Assembly (NCBI RefSeq): GCF_947260015.1
Contig: NZ_CAMYOM010000002.1
Coordinates: 1 to 64,000 of the forward strand
Direction of reading: 5' to 3'
Origin: an uncultured Eudoraea sp.
GTDB taxonomy: Bacteria; Bacteroidota; Bacteroidia; Flavobacteriales; Flavobacteriaceae
Length of the DNA stretch: 64,000 nucleotides
In this document: positions 40,484 to 49,174 of the stretch, piece by piece
Layout of the letters: each line of letters begins with the position of its first letter
Position numbering within the stretch: position 1 is the stretch's first letter
The notes under the pieces: model-generated
Databases searched by the model: none
Seen by the model: the letters and a program-made list of their open reading frames with translations, nothing else
Told to the model about the DNA's origin: nothing
Translations under genes and position numbers: made by a program

Positions 40484-41659
40484 TTAGTAATTCCGGTACT
40501 TCTTTGTCAACTGAAAAACATGGTTCATGATATCTGCCTCCTGCTCGTCAAAAATAACTCCTCTTCTTGCCATCATTACTTCTGCAGCTTCAAAAGCCTT
40601 TTTCGGCAGATATGTTGTAAACCCGGAAGCTCCACCCCAACTAAAACTGGGTACAAAATTTCTTGGGAAACCCGGCACGTAGATATTTGCGTTCACTCCA
40701 ATCACGGTTCCTGTATTAAACATTGTATTAATAGCTGTCTTGCTGTGATCACCCATCATAAGGCCGCAAAATTGAAGCCCTGTATGTTCAAATCGCTCGG
40801 TGGCATAATTCCACAAGCGCACTTTGGCATAATTATTTTTCAAATTTGAATTGTTGGAATCCGCCCCTATATTGCACCACTCTCCTAAAACGGAATTTCC
40901 TAAATAACCATCATGTCCTTTGCTCGAATTTCCAAAAATCACTGAATTATTTATTTCTCCACATACTTTGCCTTTAGGACCAACCGTCGTCGGTCCATAA
41001 ATCTTTGCCCCCATTTTTACAACCGCCTTTTCACACAAAGCAAATGCTCCACGAATCAGGTTTCCTTCCAATATTTCGGAGTCCTTTCCCAGGTAGATCG
41101 GGCCGTTACTGGCATTTAAAATACTGTATTCCACTTTGGCTCCTTCCTCAAGAAAAATATGCTCAGGATTGATTAAATGATTGGTAGAAGATATTGGAGC
41201 GCTTTTCCTTCCCTTAGTAATCATATCGAAGTCCTGCTGTAAAGCAACCCCATTTTTTGAAAAAATATCCCAGGTATTTACAACTCTAACTAAATCTCCT
41301 TCAAAATTTATTATTTTAAAATCGGAAAAATCCACTTCTTGTTCGGCATCTTCTGTGAAATAAGCAATTACAAGATCTTCTTTAAAAACCGCTTCGTTCT
41401 TTTTTAAATTAGATATAATCGAGACAAGTTCTTCCGTTGGACAAAAAGATGCGTTCAGTAAAATATTAGCGGAGCTATTAATTAACCGATATTTTTTAGA
41501 AAGATAATCTTCTGTCTTTGTGCTCGTAGTTGTATTGAGGTGTTTCTCCCATTTTTCCCTAATTGTAAGAATACCGATTCTTATATCGGCAACAGGTCGG
41601 GTAAAAGTAAAAGGTAATAACGAATTCCTGACCGCACCATCAAAGAGAATATAATTCAT
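40484..41659 (-). CDS. GlmU-like putative sugar nucleotidyltransferase with left-handed beta-helix
   Basis: A 391-residue protein resembling the Bacteroidota GlmU-like family. The N-terminal half (LFDGAVRNSLLPFTFTRPVADIRIGILTIREKW) has a nucleotidyltransferase-like Rossmann pattern; the C-terminal half has hexapeptide-repeat-like segments (IYLGKDSEILEGNLIRGAFALCEKAVVKMGAKIYGPTTVGP) that build a left-handed parallel beta helix, ending GVNANIYVPGFPRNFVPSFSWGG. The substrate is not known; an envelope-sugar activation role is plausible. It is separated from rpmE2 by that gene's terminator. Confidence 0.85.
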   Translation of the reverse strand: MNYILFDGAVRNSLLPFTFTRPVADIRIGILTIREKWEKHLNTTTSTKTEDYLSKKYRLINSSANILLNASFCPTEELVSIISNLKKNEAVFKEDLVIAYFTEDAEQEVDFSDFKIINFEGDLVRVVNTWDIFSKNGVALQQDFDMITKGRKSAPISSTNHLINPEHIFLEEGAKVEYSILNASNGPIYLGKDSEILEGNLIRGAFALCEKAVVKMGAKIYGPTTVGPKGKVCGEINNSVIFGNSSKGHDGYLGNSVLGEWCNIGADSNNSNLKNNYAKVRLWNYATERFEHTGLQFCGLMMGDHSKTAINTMFNTGTVIGVNANIYVPGFPRNFVPSFSWGGASGFTTYLPKKAFEAAEVMMARRGVIFDEQEADIMNHVFQLTKKYRNY

Positions 41660-41689
41660 CTATTTAAATTTTAAATAAAAATAAAAAAA

Positions 41690-41716
41690 TAACGCCCCCG
41701 ATAGTAATCGGAGGCG
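41690..41716 (-). terminator. Intrinsic terminator of rpmE2
   Basis: CGCCCCCGAT (41693-41702) pairs with ATCGGAGGCG (41707-41716), with one wobble. On the minus strand the stem is followed by a T-rich run. It lies just after the L31 gene. Confidence 0.8.
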
Positions 41717-41742
41717 CATCTTTATCCGGAATTTTAAAAAGT

Positions 41743-42051
41743 TTATTTTTCTTCAGTACCAGGCTTAGCATCCTTAGCCTCCGGGGCAGCAGGTTTTGCC
41801 TCCTTTTTAAACTTTTTATATTTACTCTTAAATTTATCAATTCTACCTGCCGTATCAACCAATTTAGCCTTGCCGGTATAGAAAGGATGCGAGGTTCTTG
41901 AGATTTCCAATTTAACCAAGGGGTATTCCACACCCTCAACTTCTAAAGTCTCTTTTGTATCTGCTGTAGATTTGGTAATAAACACATCATCGTTAGACAT
42001 GTCCTTAAATGCTACCAATCTATAATTATCGGGATGTATACCTTTTCTCAT
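41743..42051 (-). CDS. rpmE2: 50S ribosomal protein L31, type B, with extended tail
   Basis: A 102-residue type B L31: [29 protein letters not shown] and [25 protein letters not shown] are conserved, and the zinc cysteines of type A are absent. The globular part is about 82 residues; the rest is a Lys/Pro/Ala-rich tail ([21 protein letters not shown]). The promoter (TTG-N20-TAAATTTG) is at 42087-42117 and the terminator at 41690-41716. Confidence 0.95.
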   Translation of the reverse strand: MRKGIHPDNYRLVAFKDMSNDDVFITKSTADTKETLEVEGVEYPLVKLEISRTSHPFYTGKAKLVDTAGRIDKFKSKYKKFKKEAKPAAPEAKDAKPGTEEK

Positions 42052-42086
42052 TATATATTCTTTTAAACTTCTGAATTTTCAGCTTG

Positions 42087-42117
42087 CAAATTTAATTAAA
42101 TTTCTTAGAAACTACAA
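42087..42117 (-). promoter_or_regulatory. Bacteroidota-type promoter of rpmE2
   Basis: Minus-strand TTG (42117-42115), 20 bases, TAAATTTG (42094-42087). Both elements and the spacing match the Bacteroidota consensus. Confidence 0.65.
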
Positions 42118-42150
42118 TTTTAATTTCCCAAAAAAAAACTCAAAAAATTG

Positions 42151-42158
42151 TATCTTTA
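42151..42158 (+). promoter_or_regulatory. Putative -7 element for the DUF4199 gene
   Basis: TATCTTTA, one base off TAnnTTTG, 61 bases upstream of the start at 42219. Confidence 0.35.
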
Positions 42159-42218
42159 AACGTAACAAAAATCAATCTATTACAACTAACTATCTTATAA
42201 CACTAAAATCACATTAAT

Positions 42219-42737
42219 ATGGAAGAAAATCAGCCTAAAACCGGAAAGTTTTCATTGAATTACGGATTAATCCTGGGCGCAATAAGCGTAATTTTTGGTA
42301 TTATGCTCTTCTCAATGGATGCACATACTTCTCAAGAACCAAGTAATACTGTAATTAGTATTGTTATAATGGTAGGTGTAATTATCTGGGGTATTTTTAA
42401 TTTTAGAAAGGCCAATGGAGGATTTTTAACCTTAAGTGAGGCCTTAAAACTAGGAGCTGGAATAGCCTTAGTTGCCGCAATTATTGCAGTTATTTATACC
42501 TTGTTTTTATCTAATGTACTCGATCCGGAGTTCGCAGTAAAAATTGCAGAAACCACAAAAGCAGCTAGTGAAGCGAGTGGTCAGATGTCAGATGCACAAA
42601 TACAACAACAATACGATGGAACAATTAATTATTTCTGGATTACTTATCCTTTCATTTTAATATTTAATATCCTTGCTGGTTTAGTTATTGGACTAATCGG
42701 AGGATTAATACTGAAAAAAGCAAAACCAGATTATTAA
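42219..42737 (+). CDS. DUF4199 domain membrane protein
   Basis: A 172-residue protein with four membrane helices (about 12-28, 42-58, 75-97 and 132-158) and the pattern of DUF4199: a NYGLILGAISVIFGIMLF start, the FRKANGGFLTLSEALKLG loop between helices 2 and 3, and a glycine-rich last helix. The long loop between helices 3 and 4 contains many Gln and Ser residues. Function unknown. In Flavobacteriaceae it commonly precedes a glycosyltransferase gene, as here. Confidence 0.85.
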   Translation: MEENQPKTGKFSLNYGLILGAISVIFGIMLFSMDAHTSQEPSNTVISIVIMVGVIIWGIFNFRKANGGFLTLSEALKLGAGIALVAAIIAVIYTLFLSNVLDPEFAVKIAETTKAASEASGQMSDAQIQQQYDGTINYFWITYPFILIFNILAGLVIGLIGGLILKKAKPDY

Positions 42738-42750
42738 TTATTAAAAATTG

Positions 42751-42758
42751 TACTTTTG
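42751..42758 (+). promoter_or_regulatory. Putative -7 promoter element for the GT2 gene
   Basis: TACTTTTG matches TAnnTTTG, 24 bases before the glycosyltransferase start, suggesting separate transcription from the DUF4199 gene. Confidence 0.45.
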
Positions 42759-42781
42759 GAAGGAATTTCCCTTAGAACTCA

Positions 42782-43738
42782 ATGAATCTATCTATAGTTA
42801 TTCCTTTACTTAACGAAGAAGAGTCTTTAGAAGAACTCCATGATTGGATTGCAGGTGTTATGCAATCCAATCATTTTTCATACGAGATCCTCTTTATCGA
42901 TGATGGCAGTACAGACCATTCATGGAAAGTTATTGAACAGTTAGTGAACAGAAATGAAAACGTAAAAGGAATACGTTTTCATAAGAATTTCGGAAAATCT
43001 CAGGCACTTCATGCAGGATTTAAAGTGGCACAGGGTGATGTGATTATCACCATGGATGCAGATTTACAGGATAATCCGGAGGAAATACCACAACTTTATA
43101 ACCTAATTACAGAGGAAGGATTTGATCTGGTATCGGGCTGGAAGAAAAAAAGATATGATTCCCTGTTCTCCAAGAACATTCCTTCCAAACTTTTTAATTG
43201 GGCTGCAAGAATTACATCCAAAGTAAAATTACACGATTTTAATTGTGGGCTGAAAGCATTCAGAGGCGATGTCGTTAAAAATATTGAAGTCTCAGGAGAA
43301 ATGCATCGATATATACCCGTTTTAGCTAAAAATGCAGGCTATTCCCATATAGGTGAAAAAATTGTTAAACATCAGGCCCGTAAATACGGTAAAACAAAGT
43401 TCGGAGCAGAGCGTTTTATAAATGGATTATTAGATTTAATTACTATCTGGTTTGTGTCCAAGTTTGGTAAACGTCCAATGCACTTATTTGGGGCATTAGG
43501 TGTTCTGATGTTTATTATTGGTTTCGGTTTTGCTCTTTATCTTGGAATTGACAAGCTCTTTATTAATCCCTTTGGACGATTGCTGTCTGAAAGACCACAA
43601 TTTTACGTTTCGCTTACTTCAATGATCATTGGAACGCAATTTTTTCTAGCTGGGTTCCTCGGAGAAATAATGGTTAGATCAAGAGTAAATGCACAACGCT
43701 ATACCATTTCTGAAGAATTAAATCTTTCAAGGCCTTAA
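42782..43738 (+). CDS. Family 2 glycosyltransferase, GtrB/DPM1-like
   Basis: A 318-residue membrane glycosyltransferase. The GT-A domain has VIPLLNEEESL, DDGSTDHSW and MDADLQDNPEEI (the metal-binding DxD-type motif), then HDFNCGLKAF. Two C-terminal membrane helices (about 232-255 and 272-300) resemble GtrB and dolichol- or polyprenyl-phosphate sugar transferases, which load a sugar on a lipid carrier. The acceptor and sugar are unknown. The phosphohexomutase gene follows 50 bases later. Confidence 0.88.
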   Translation: MNLSIVIPLLNEEESLEELHDWIAGVMQSNHFSYEILFIDDGSTDHSWKVIEQLVNRNENVKGIRFHKNFGKSQALHAGFKVAQGDVIITMDADLQDNPEEIPQLYNLITEEGFDLVSGWKKKRYDSLFSKNIPSKLFNWAARITSKVKLHDFNCGLKAFRGDVVKNIEVSGEMHRYIPVLAKNAGYSHIGEKIVKHQARKYGKTKFGAERFINGLLDLITIWFVSKFGKRPMHLFGALGVLMFIIGFGFALYLGIDKLFINPFGRLLSERPQFYVSLTSMIIGTQFFLAGFLGEIMVRSRVNAQRYTISEELNLSRP

Positions 43739-43787
43739 AACAGATATTCTTTGTAATTTTAAATTTTCAATCGAAAATTCACTAAAA

Positions 43788-45497
43788 ATGGACGACATTC
43801 TTTCCAATGCCCAAACATGGCAAACCGACTTTTTTGATGCGTCAGTCAAAAAAGAAATTCAGAATCTTATAGCCAATGATCCGGAAGAACTGAAAGACAG
43901 ATTTTATAAAAACATGGAATTTGGCACCGGAGGTATGAGGGGCATCATGGGAGTTGGCACCAATAGAATAAACAAATATACTTTAGGTAAAAGTACTCAG
44001 GGACTTAGCAACTATCTGAAAAGAGTTTATCCTGGTGAAGATTTAAAAGCAGTAATTGCATATGACTGCAGGCATAATAGTGATACCCTGGCAAAGACAG
44101 TAGCCGATGTTTTTTCAGCAAACGGAATAAAAGTATTTCTATTCTCCCAATTGCGGACAACCCCGGAACTTTCCTTTGCGGTTAGATATTTAGGCTGCAA
44201 TGCCGGAATAGTTTTGACAGCATCACATAATCCCCCGGAATACAATGGATATAAGGTTTATTGGGCAGATGGCGGACAAATTGTGCCTCCTCAGGACAAT
44301 GAAATCATTGAAGAAATAAATCGGCTGAACTACGAAGAAATTAATTTTAATGCCAATTCGAACCTGATTGAATTAATAGATAGTGAAGTTGATGAGGCTT
44401 TTATACAAGCCTCAGTTAAAAATGGAAGTTTTGGCGCGAAGGAGAAAGACAATTTTAAAATTGTCTTTACATCTTTACATGGAACTTCAATTACGGTTAT
44501 TCCTGAAGTCCTTAAACGAGCTGGCTATAACAATGTGACCATTATAAAAGAACAGGCTGTACCAGATGGCGATTTTCCTACGGTTAAATCACCCAATCCA
44601 GAGGAACCTGAGGCACTTACCCTTGCAATGAAAAAGGCAGAAGAAATTGGAGCCGATATGGTTGTAGGGACAGATCCGGATAGCGATAGATTAGGAATAG
44701 CAGTCCGAAATCTTGAGGGAAAAATGGAATTGTTGAATGGAAATCAAACCATGCTTCTGATGACCAAATTTTTATTGGATCAGAGAGCAAAACAAGGATT
44801 TAACGGAAATGAGTTTATTGCTACTACCATAGTATCTACCCCTATGATGGATGAAATGGCCAAAAGCTATGGGGTGGAATGCAAAACATCCTTAACCGGA
44901 TTTAAGTGGATTGCGAAGATGATCAAGGATTATCCCGAACAATATTTTATAGGTGGTGGTGAAGAGAGCTTTGGTTATATGGTTGGTGATTTTGTAAGAG
45001 ATAAGGACGCAGTTACAGCCACCTTGTTGGCCTGTGAAATAGCTGCGGATGCTAAAGCTAATGGCAGCTCTTTTTATAAGCAGCTAATTGATTGTTATGT
45101 TAATTATGGTTTCTATAAAGAAAAGTTGATATCAATAACCAAAAAAGGAATGAGCGGTGCGGAAGAGATAAGCCAAATGATGATTGACTTTAAAGAGAAT
45201 CCGGTAAAATCTATAGGAGGCGCAAATGTGGTTATCGTTGATGATTATAATACTTCTACTTCTAAGAACCTGGCTACCGGTGAAGTAAAACAAATTGATA
45301 TACCAAAATCTAACGTCTTAATCTATACCACCGAAGATGGAACCAGAATGGCAGCCAGACCCAGTGGTACGGAACCAAAAATTAAATTTTACTTTAGCAT
45401 AAATACCAGATTGGATTCTGCAGAAAACTTTAAAAAAGTAGATAAGGAATTGGATGCACGCATAGATATGATTCTTACAGAACTGAAGCTTCATTAA
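43788..45497 (+). CDS. Phospho-sugar mutase (phosphoglucomutase/phosphomannomutase)
   Basis: A 569-residue alpha-D-phosphohexomutase. The catalytic serine lies in TASHNPPEYNGYKVYW, the metal loop is GTDPDSDRLGIA, the sugar loop is GGGEESFGY and the phosphate loop is RPSGTEPKIKFYF, so all four active-site elements are intact. The length fits the PgcA-type branch that acts on glucose 1-/6-phosphate or mannose phosphates. It is translationally coupled to the next gene: the stop and the start share one base (TAATG). Confidence 0.94.
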   Translation: MDDILSNAQTWQTDFFDASVKKEIQNLIANDPEELKDRFYKNMEFGTGGMRGIMGVGTNRINKYTLGKSTQGLSNYLKRVYPGEDLKAVIAYDCRHNSDTLAKTVADVFSANGIKVFLFSQLRTTPELSFAVRYLGCNAGIVLTASHNPPEYNGYKVYWADGGQIVPPQDNEIIEEINRLNYEEINFNANSNLIELIDSEVDEAFIQASVKNGSFGAKEKDNFKIVFTSLHGTSITVIPEVLKRAGYNNVTIIKEQAVPDGDFPTVKSPNPEEPEALTLAMKKAEEIGADMVVGTDPDSDRLGIAVRNLEGKMELLNGNQTMLLMTKFLLDQRAKQGFNGNEFIATTIVSTPMMDEMAKSYGVECKTSLTGFKWIAKMIKDYPEQYFIGGGEESFGYMVGDFVRDKDAVTATLLACEIAADAKANGSSFYKQLIDCYVNYGFYKEKLISITKKGMSGAEEISQMMIDFKENPVKSIGGANVVIVDDYNTSTSKNLATGEVKQIDIPKSNVLIYTTEDGTRMAARPSGTEPKIKFYFSINTRLDSAENFKKVDKELDARIDMILTELKLH

Positions 45498-47326
45498 TGG
45501 AATATTTTAAAAAAATCCTGCGTTTTGCCATCCCGTATCGCAGGTACGGATTCTTAAATATTTTTTTTAATATTCTTTATGCCCTTTTTAGTGCACTTTC
45601 CTTTGCTGCCCTGATTCCTATGCTGGATGTTCTTTTCGACAAAACCAAAAAAGTGTATCAGGCACCTGAATATAGTGGATTTGGAAACTTAAAGGACTAT
45701 TTACAGGAGTATATAAATTATAGAGTTACTGCTTATTCGGGCGACGATGAAATGAAGGGCTTGGTTTTGGTCATTGGTTTGGTACTGATACTCTTTCTCC
45801 TAAAGAATCTGTTTAATTATATGGCCATGTATTTTATTACATTTTTAAGGAATGGAGTTCTGAAAGACTTAAGAAACAGCATGTACCAAAAAATTGTGGA
45901 CCTACCCCTCTCCTATTATTCAGAGAAAAGAAAAGGCGATGTTATGGCGCGAATTTCGTCCGATGTTCTTGAAATACAGTATTCATTTCTTTCTATCCTG
46001 GAATTGATTGTAAGAGAACCGCTTACCATACTTTTTACAATAAGCATCATGTTTATAATAAGCGTTAAGCTTACTCTCTTTGTCTTTATTTTTATTCCAA
46101 TTGCAGGTATGATAATTTCCCGGATAGGAAAATCCCTAAAAAAGAGTTCAGATAGTGTTCAAAAAGAACAGGGTGAATTCCTTTCTATAATTGAAGAAAC
46201 TTTAGGCGGATTAAGGGTTATTAAAGCATTTAACGCAGAATCTAAATTCTACAGGACGTTTAAAAATTCTACAGAACGTTTTTTTAAATTTTCCAATAAA
46301 TTGCTTAACAGACAAAATCTCGCATCCCCTACCGGTGAGTTTTTGGGCATACTGGTAATTGGTGTCCTATTATGGTTTGGAGGAAAAATGGTTCTTATAG
46401 ATAAAACTCTGGGTGCATCCGAATTTATAGCATATATGGGATTAGCATATAATATACTTACTCCAGCTAAACAAATTAGCAAAGCATTATACGGGGTCAA
46501 AAAAGGCAATGCCGCCGCCGAACGAGTTTTAGAAATTCTGGAAACAAAAAACCCCATCGCTGAAAAGAAAGATGCCATTGTAAAAACTGATTTTAATACA
46601 GGGATAACATTAGAAAATATTGCTTTCAAATACGAAGATGAATACGTATTGTCTAATTTTAATCTTTATGTTCCAAAAGGTAATACAGTCGCTTTGGTAG
46701 GCCAGTCCGGTAGTGGTAAAAGTACAATTGCCAATCTGGTAACCAGGTTTTATGATATCAATGAAGGTGAAATTAAAATGGATGACACGAATATTAAAGA
46801 TCTCACTAAAAAATCACTAAGAAATCTTATTGGGCTGGTTACACAAGACTCAATTCTCTTTAATGATTCGGTAAAGAATAATATAGGTATGGGAAAGGAG
46901 AATGCCAGTATTGAAGAAATTATGGACGCTGCTAAAATTGCCAACGCTCATGAGTTTATTATGGAATTACCTCAAGGCTATGATACAAATATCGGGGATA
47001 GTGGCAATAAACTAAGTGGCGGGCAGAAACAACGTCTTTCAATTGCTAGAGCCGTTTTGAAGAACCCTCCTGTTATGATTATGGATGAGGCAACTTCTGC
47101 TCTTGATACAGAAAGCGAAAGGTTAGTACAAGATGCGCTCGAAAAAATGATGCGCAACCGCACGTCTATTGTTATCGCTCACAGATTATCGACTATACAA
47201 AATGCAGATACCATTGTTGTGTTACAGAAAGGAAAGATTGTAGAGCAGGGGTCCCATAAAGAATTGCTAAAATCAAGTGGTATGTATAAAAACCTTGTAG
47301 ATATGCAAACACTGGGTGTAATATAA
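45497..47326 (+). CDS. MsbA-like ABC exporter (permease-ATPase)
   Basis: A 609-residue half-transporter with six membrane helices in the first 330 residues and a C-terminal ATPase: Walker A GQSGSGKST, signature LSGGQKQR, Walker B VMIMDEATSALD and the switch AHRLST. It is typical of lipid flippases of the MsbA class and of multidrug exporters; the length and helix pattern cannot separate them. It overlaps the phosphohexomutase stop by one base, which links it to sugar or lipid carrier metabolism in this operon. Confidence 0.92.
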   Translation: MEYFKKILRFAIPYRRYGFLNIFFNILYALFSALSFAALIPMLDVLFDKTKKVYQAPEYSGFGNLKDYLQEYINYRVTAYSGDDEMKGLVLVIGLVLILFLLKNLFNYMAMYFITFLRNGVLKDLRNSMYQKIVDLPLSYYSEKRKGDVMARISSDVLEIQYSFLSILELIVREPLTILFTISIMFIISVKLTLFVFIFIPIAGMIISRIGKSLKKSSDSVQKEQGEFLSIIEETLGGLRVIKAFNAESKFYRTFKNSTERFFKFSNKLLNRQNLASPTGEFLGILVIGVLLWFGGKMVLIDKTLGASEFIAYMGLAYNILTPAKQISKALYGVKKGNAAAERVLEILETKNPIAEKKDAIVKTDFNTGITLENIAFKYEDEYVLSNFNLYVPKGNTVALVGQSGSGKSTIANLVTRFYDINEGEIKMDDTNIKDLTKKSLRNLIGLVTQDSILFNDSVKNNIGMGKENASIEEIMDAAKIANAHEFIMELPQGYDTNIGDSGNKLSGGQKQRLSIARAVLKNPPVMIMDEATSALDTESERLVQDALEKMMRNRTSIVIAHRLSTIQNADTIVVLQKGKIVEQGSHKELLKSSGMYKNLVDMQTLGVI

Positions 47327-47339
47327 ATTTAAAATGTAA

Positions 47340-47365
47340 TTAAACCTTTTAAATTCAACGCAGTC
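47340..47365 (+). promoter_or_regulatory. ECF promoter site 1, upstream of the second sigma gene
   Basis: TTAAACCTTT (47340-47349), 12 bases, AGTC (47362-47365, continuing TTA). Same layout as sites at 48009-48034 and 49120-49145. Likely autoregulation of the sigma gene starting at 47387. Confidence 0.65.
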
Positions 47366-47386
47366 TTAAACAAATAAGTATTTGCT

Positions 47387-47929
47387 TTGATCGCCGAAGA
47401 AACCTTAATAGAAAATTTAAAGCGGAAAGATACCCAGGCCAAGGCCTTTGAGGTGCTCATTAATACTTACAAAGAACGCTTGTACTGGCATATACGTAGA
47501 ATTGTGATAGATCATGACGACACGGATGATGTATTGCAGAATACATTTATTAAGGTCTTTAGAAATATTGATAACTTTAAAGGAGATAGTAAGTTATATT
47601 CCTGGATGTACAGGATTGCTACTAATGAAGCGCTTTCTTTCCTAAAGATAAAGTCCAAAAAATTAGGGGTCAGCAATGACGAACTACAGGAAAGATTGGC
47701 TAATAATTTACAGGCAGATGTATACTTTGAAGGTGATGAAATACAATTGAGGTTACAAAAAGCTATTGCTCTATTGCCGGAAAAACAGAAATTGGTTTTT
47801 AATATGAAGTATTTTGAAGAATTAAAGTACAACGAAATATCGGAGATATTAGAAACCTCAGTGGGCGGTTTAAAAGCTTCCTATCATTTAGCTGTAAAAA
47901 AAATTGAAGCCAGTTTAAAGGAAGAATAA
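47387..47929 (+). CDS. ECF-type RNA polymerase sigma factor (second), TTG start
   Basis: A 180-residue sigma-70 family factor with region 2 (INTYKERLYWHIRRIVIDHDDTDDVLQNTFIKVFRN) and region 4 (LPEKQKLVFNMKYFEELKYNEISEILETSVGGLKASYHLAVKKI). The start is a TTG codon at 47387; it sits 21 bases after the AGTC of a candidate ECF promoter, which supports it. It leads an operon with an anti-sigma-like protein and a periplasmic sensor. The family is common in Flavobacteriaceae next to a sensor of an ECF sigma factor. Confidence 0.93.
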   Translation: MIAEETLIENLKRKDTQAKAFEVLINTYKERLYWHIRRIVIDHDDTDDVLQNTFIKVFRNIDNFKGDSKLYSWMYRIATNEALSFLKIKSKKLGVSNDELQERLANNLQADVYFEGDEIQLRLQKAIALLPEKQKLVFNMKYFEELKYNEISEILETSVGGLKASYHLAVKKIEASLKEE

Positions 47930-48008
47930 TAGAAGTAATGCTTATTTAATATATTTAGGTTTAAAGGACATGGAGAATATATAAGAAAAATGATATAACC
48001 TATGAATA

Positions 48009-48034
48009 TTAAACCTTTTATGACATTGAGAGTC
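48009..48034 (+). promoter_or_regulatory. ECF promoter site 2, upstream of the anti-sigma-like gene
   Basis: TTAAACCTTT (48009-48018), 12 bases, AGTC (48031-48034), just 11 bases ahead of the start codon at 48046. This gives the anti-sigma-like and sensor genes a second, internal start that does not depend on the sigma gene. Confidence 0.6.
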
Positions 48035-48045
48035 AAACCATAAGG

Positions 48046-48549
48046 ATGGGTAAAAAAAGAAAAAATAGTGGATTTAAGACCCCGGAGGGTTACTTTGAAG
48101 GCTTTACGGATGATCTTTTGAATAAAATGTCAAAAGAGGCTTCAAGTCTTCCTACTAAGGATGGATTTAAAGTTCCTGAAGGCTATTTTGATAATCTAAA
48201 TAAAGAAGTTCTAGAGAAGGTAACTGAAAAGGAAACAAAAGTAATAAGTCTCAAAGCCTATAAGAAATACTTTTATGCAGCAGCTTCAGTAGCCGCAATT
48301 TTGATATTGGTGCTAAGTATTCAATGGAGAGATAAAAGTAGTTTTACTTTTGATGATCTGGCCAGAACCGACATTGAAATCTACCTTGAAGACAGCGACC
48401 TGGGATTGAGTAGTTACGAACTGGCGGAGGTACTTCTAACAGAAGAAATGGAAGTAAGTGATATTCTGAATAGTGAACTGGATGATGAAAACATCATAGA
48501 TTACCTTGAGGATAATATTGATGAATTAAATTTAGAGATCGATGAATAA
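48046..48549 (+). CDS. Single-pass membrane protein, probable anti-sigma factor
   Basis: A 167-residue protein with a cytoplasmic N-terminal part (1-75) carrying a repeated motif, GFKTPEGYF (9-17) and GFKVPEGYF (40-48), then one membrane helix (76-93) and an acidic external C-terminus (DLARTDIEIYLEDSDLG and further Glu/Asp-rich stretches). It is encoded between the sigma gene and the periplasmic protein and overlaps the latter by eight bases. The two GFK-x-PEGYF repeats probably mediate binding to the sigma factor. It is not a zinc anti-sigma. The role is inferred from topology and context. Confidence 0.7.
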   Translation: MGKKRKNSGFKTPEGYFEGFTDDLLNKMSKEASSLPTKDGFKVPEGYFDNLNKEVLEKVTEKETKVISLKAYKKYFYAAASVAAILILVLSIQWRDKSSFTFDDLARTDIEIYLEDSDLGLSSYELAEVLLTEEMEVSDILNSELDDENIIDYLEDNIDELNLEIDE

Positions 48550-48994
48550 TTTCGGCAAAATATGCGTGTTTACAGCGCTGTTTTTAACAGTTGCAATAGT
48601 GTCGGGACAAGGCAGGCCCGGAATGGACAAAATTAAAGCCTTGAAGGTTGCATTAATAACAGAAAGGGTAGGCCTTACAAGTAAGGAGGCTACAATGTTT
48701 TGGCCTGTTTACAATGAGCATGAGCAAGCACTAGCTCAAATTCGCAGAAAGGAACGCGTTGAAATAAGAAGCAAAATGGCCGATTTTGAGAACTTAAGCG
48801 AGAATGAGGCCAGTAAACTCTTAGATCAACTTATTGAGCTTGAACGAGAGAAACAAGAGCTTAATATATTATTCCTTTCAAATATTCGTGACGTTATTTC
48901 ACCTAAGAAAACATTTCTTCTAATTAAGGCCGAAGAAGATTTTAAAAAACGTCTGTTGAAACAAATTCAGCAAAGGCGGCAAGGAGGAGGATAG
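48542..48994 (+). CDS. Periplasmic sensor of ECF-type sigma factor, Spy/CpxP-like
   Basis: A 150-residue secreted protein: signal peptide (about 1-22, ending SGQG), then a long amphipathic helical domain (MDKIKALKVALITERVGLTSKEATMFWPVYNEHE and LLDQLIELEREKQELNILFLSNIRDVIS), close in character to the LTxxQ-bearing Spy/CpxP sensors. It overlaps the preceding gene by eight bases and is the third member of the sigma operon, followed by an intrinsic terminator. It may detect misfolded envelope proteins and release the sigma factor. Confidence 0.8.
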   Translation: MNNFGKICVFTALFLTVAIVSGQGRPGMDKIKALKVALITERVGLTSKEATMFWPVYNEHEQALAQIRRKERVEIRSKMADFENLSENEASKLLDQLIELEREKQELNILFLSNIRDVISPKKTFLLIKAEEDFKKRLLKQIQQRRQGGG

Positions 48995-49020
48995 ATTATA
49001 GGAACATATTGAATAATTGA

Positions 49021-49044
49021 GGAAACCTTTTGGTTTCCTTTTTT
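49021..49044 (+). terminator. Intrinsic terminator of the second ECF operon
   Basis: GGAAACC (49021-49027), a TTTT loop, GGTTTCC (49032-49038) and six Ts. A perfect seven-pair stem 27 bases after the sensor gene. Confidence 0.85.
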
Positions 49045-49119
49045 GTTTATTAAACCAGGAATGAAACTAAATAGTTCCAAGATTCAACTAATATTATATC
49101 AATAAAATTTATGTTTTAA

Positions 49120-49145
49120 TTAAACCTTTACTTTAATTGAAAGTC
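49120..49145 (+). promoter_or_regulatory. ECF promoter site 3, upstream of the DUF6515 gene
   Basis: TTAAACCTTT (49120-49129), 12 bases, AGTC (49142-49145, continuing TTA). Same layout as sites 1 and 2, which makes the DUF6515 gene a likely target of the second ECF sigma factor even though a terminator separates it from the operon. Confidence 0.6.
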
Positions 49146-49174
49146 TTAGCTCTATAATCAATAAAAAAGAAGTT

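Noticed and set aside
41664-41939. A 91-codon frame on the minus strand near rpmE2
   Set aside because: It is an alternative reading frame of the L31 gene and its terminator, with no coding signature of its own.
47950-47965. GGTTTAAAGG on the plus strand as a reversed ECF site
   Set aside because: Read on the minus strand it gives the AAACC block but lacks the AGTC at the right distance and no gene starts downstream.
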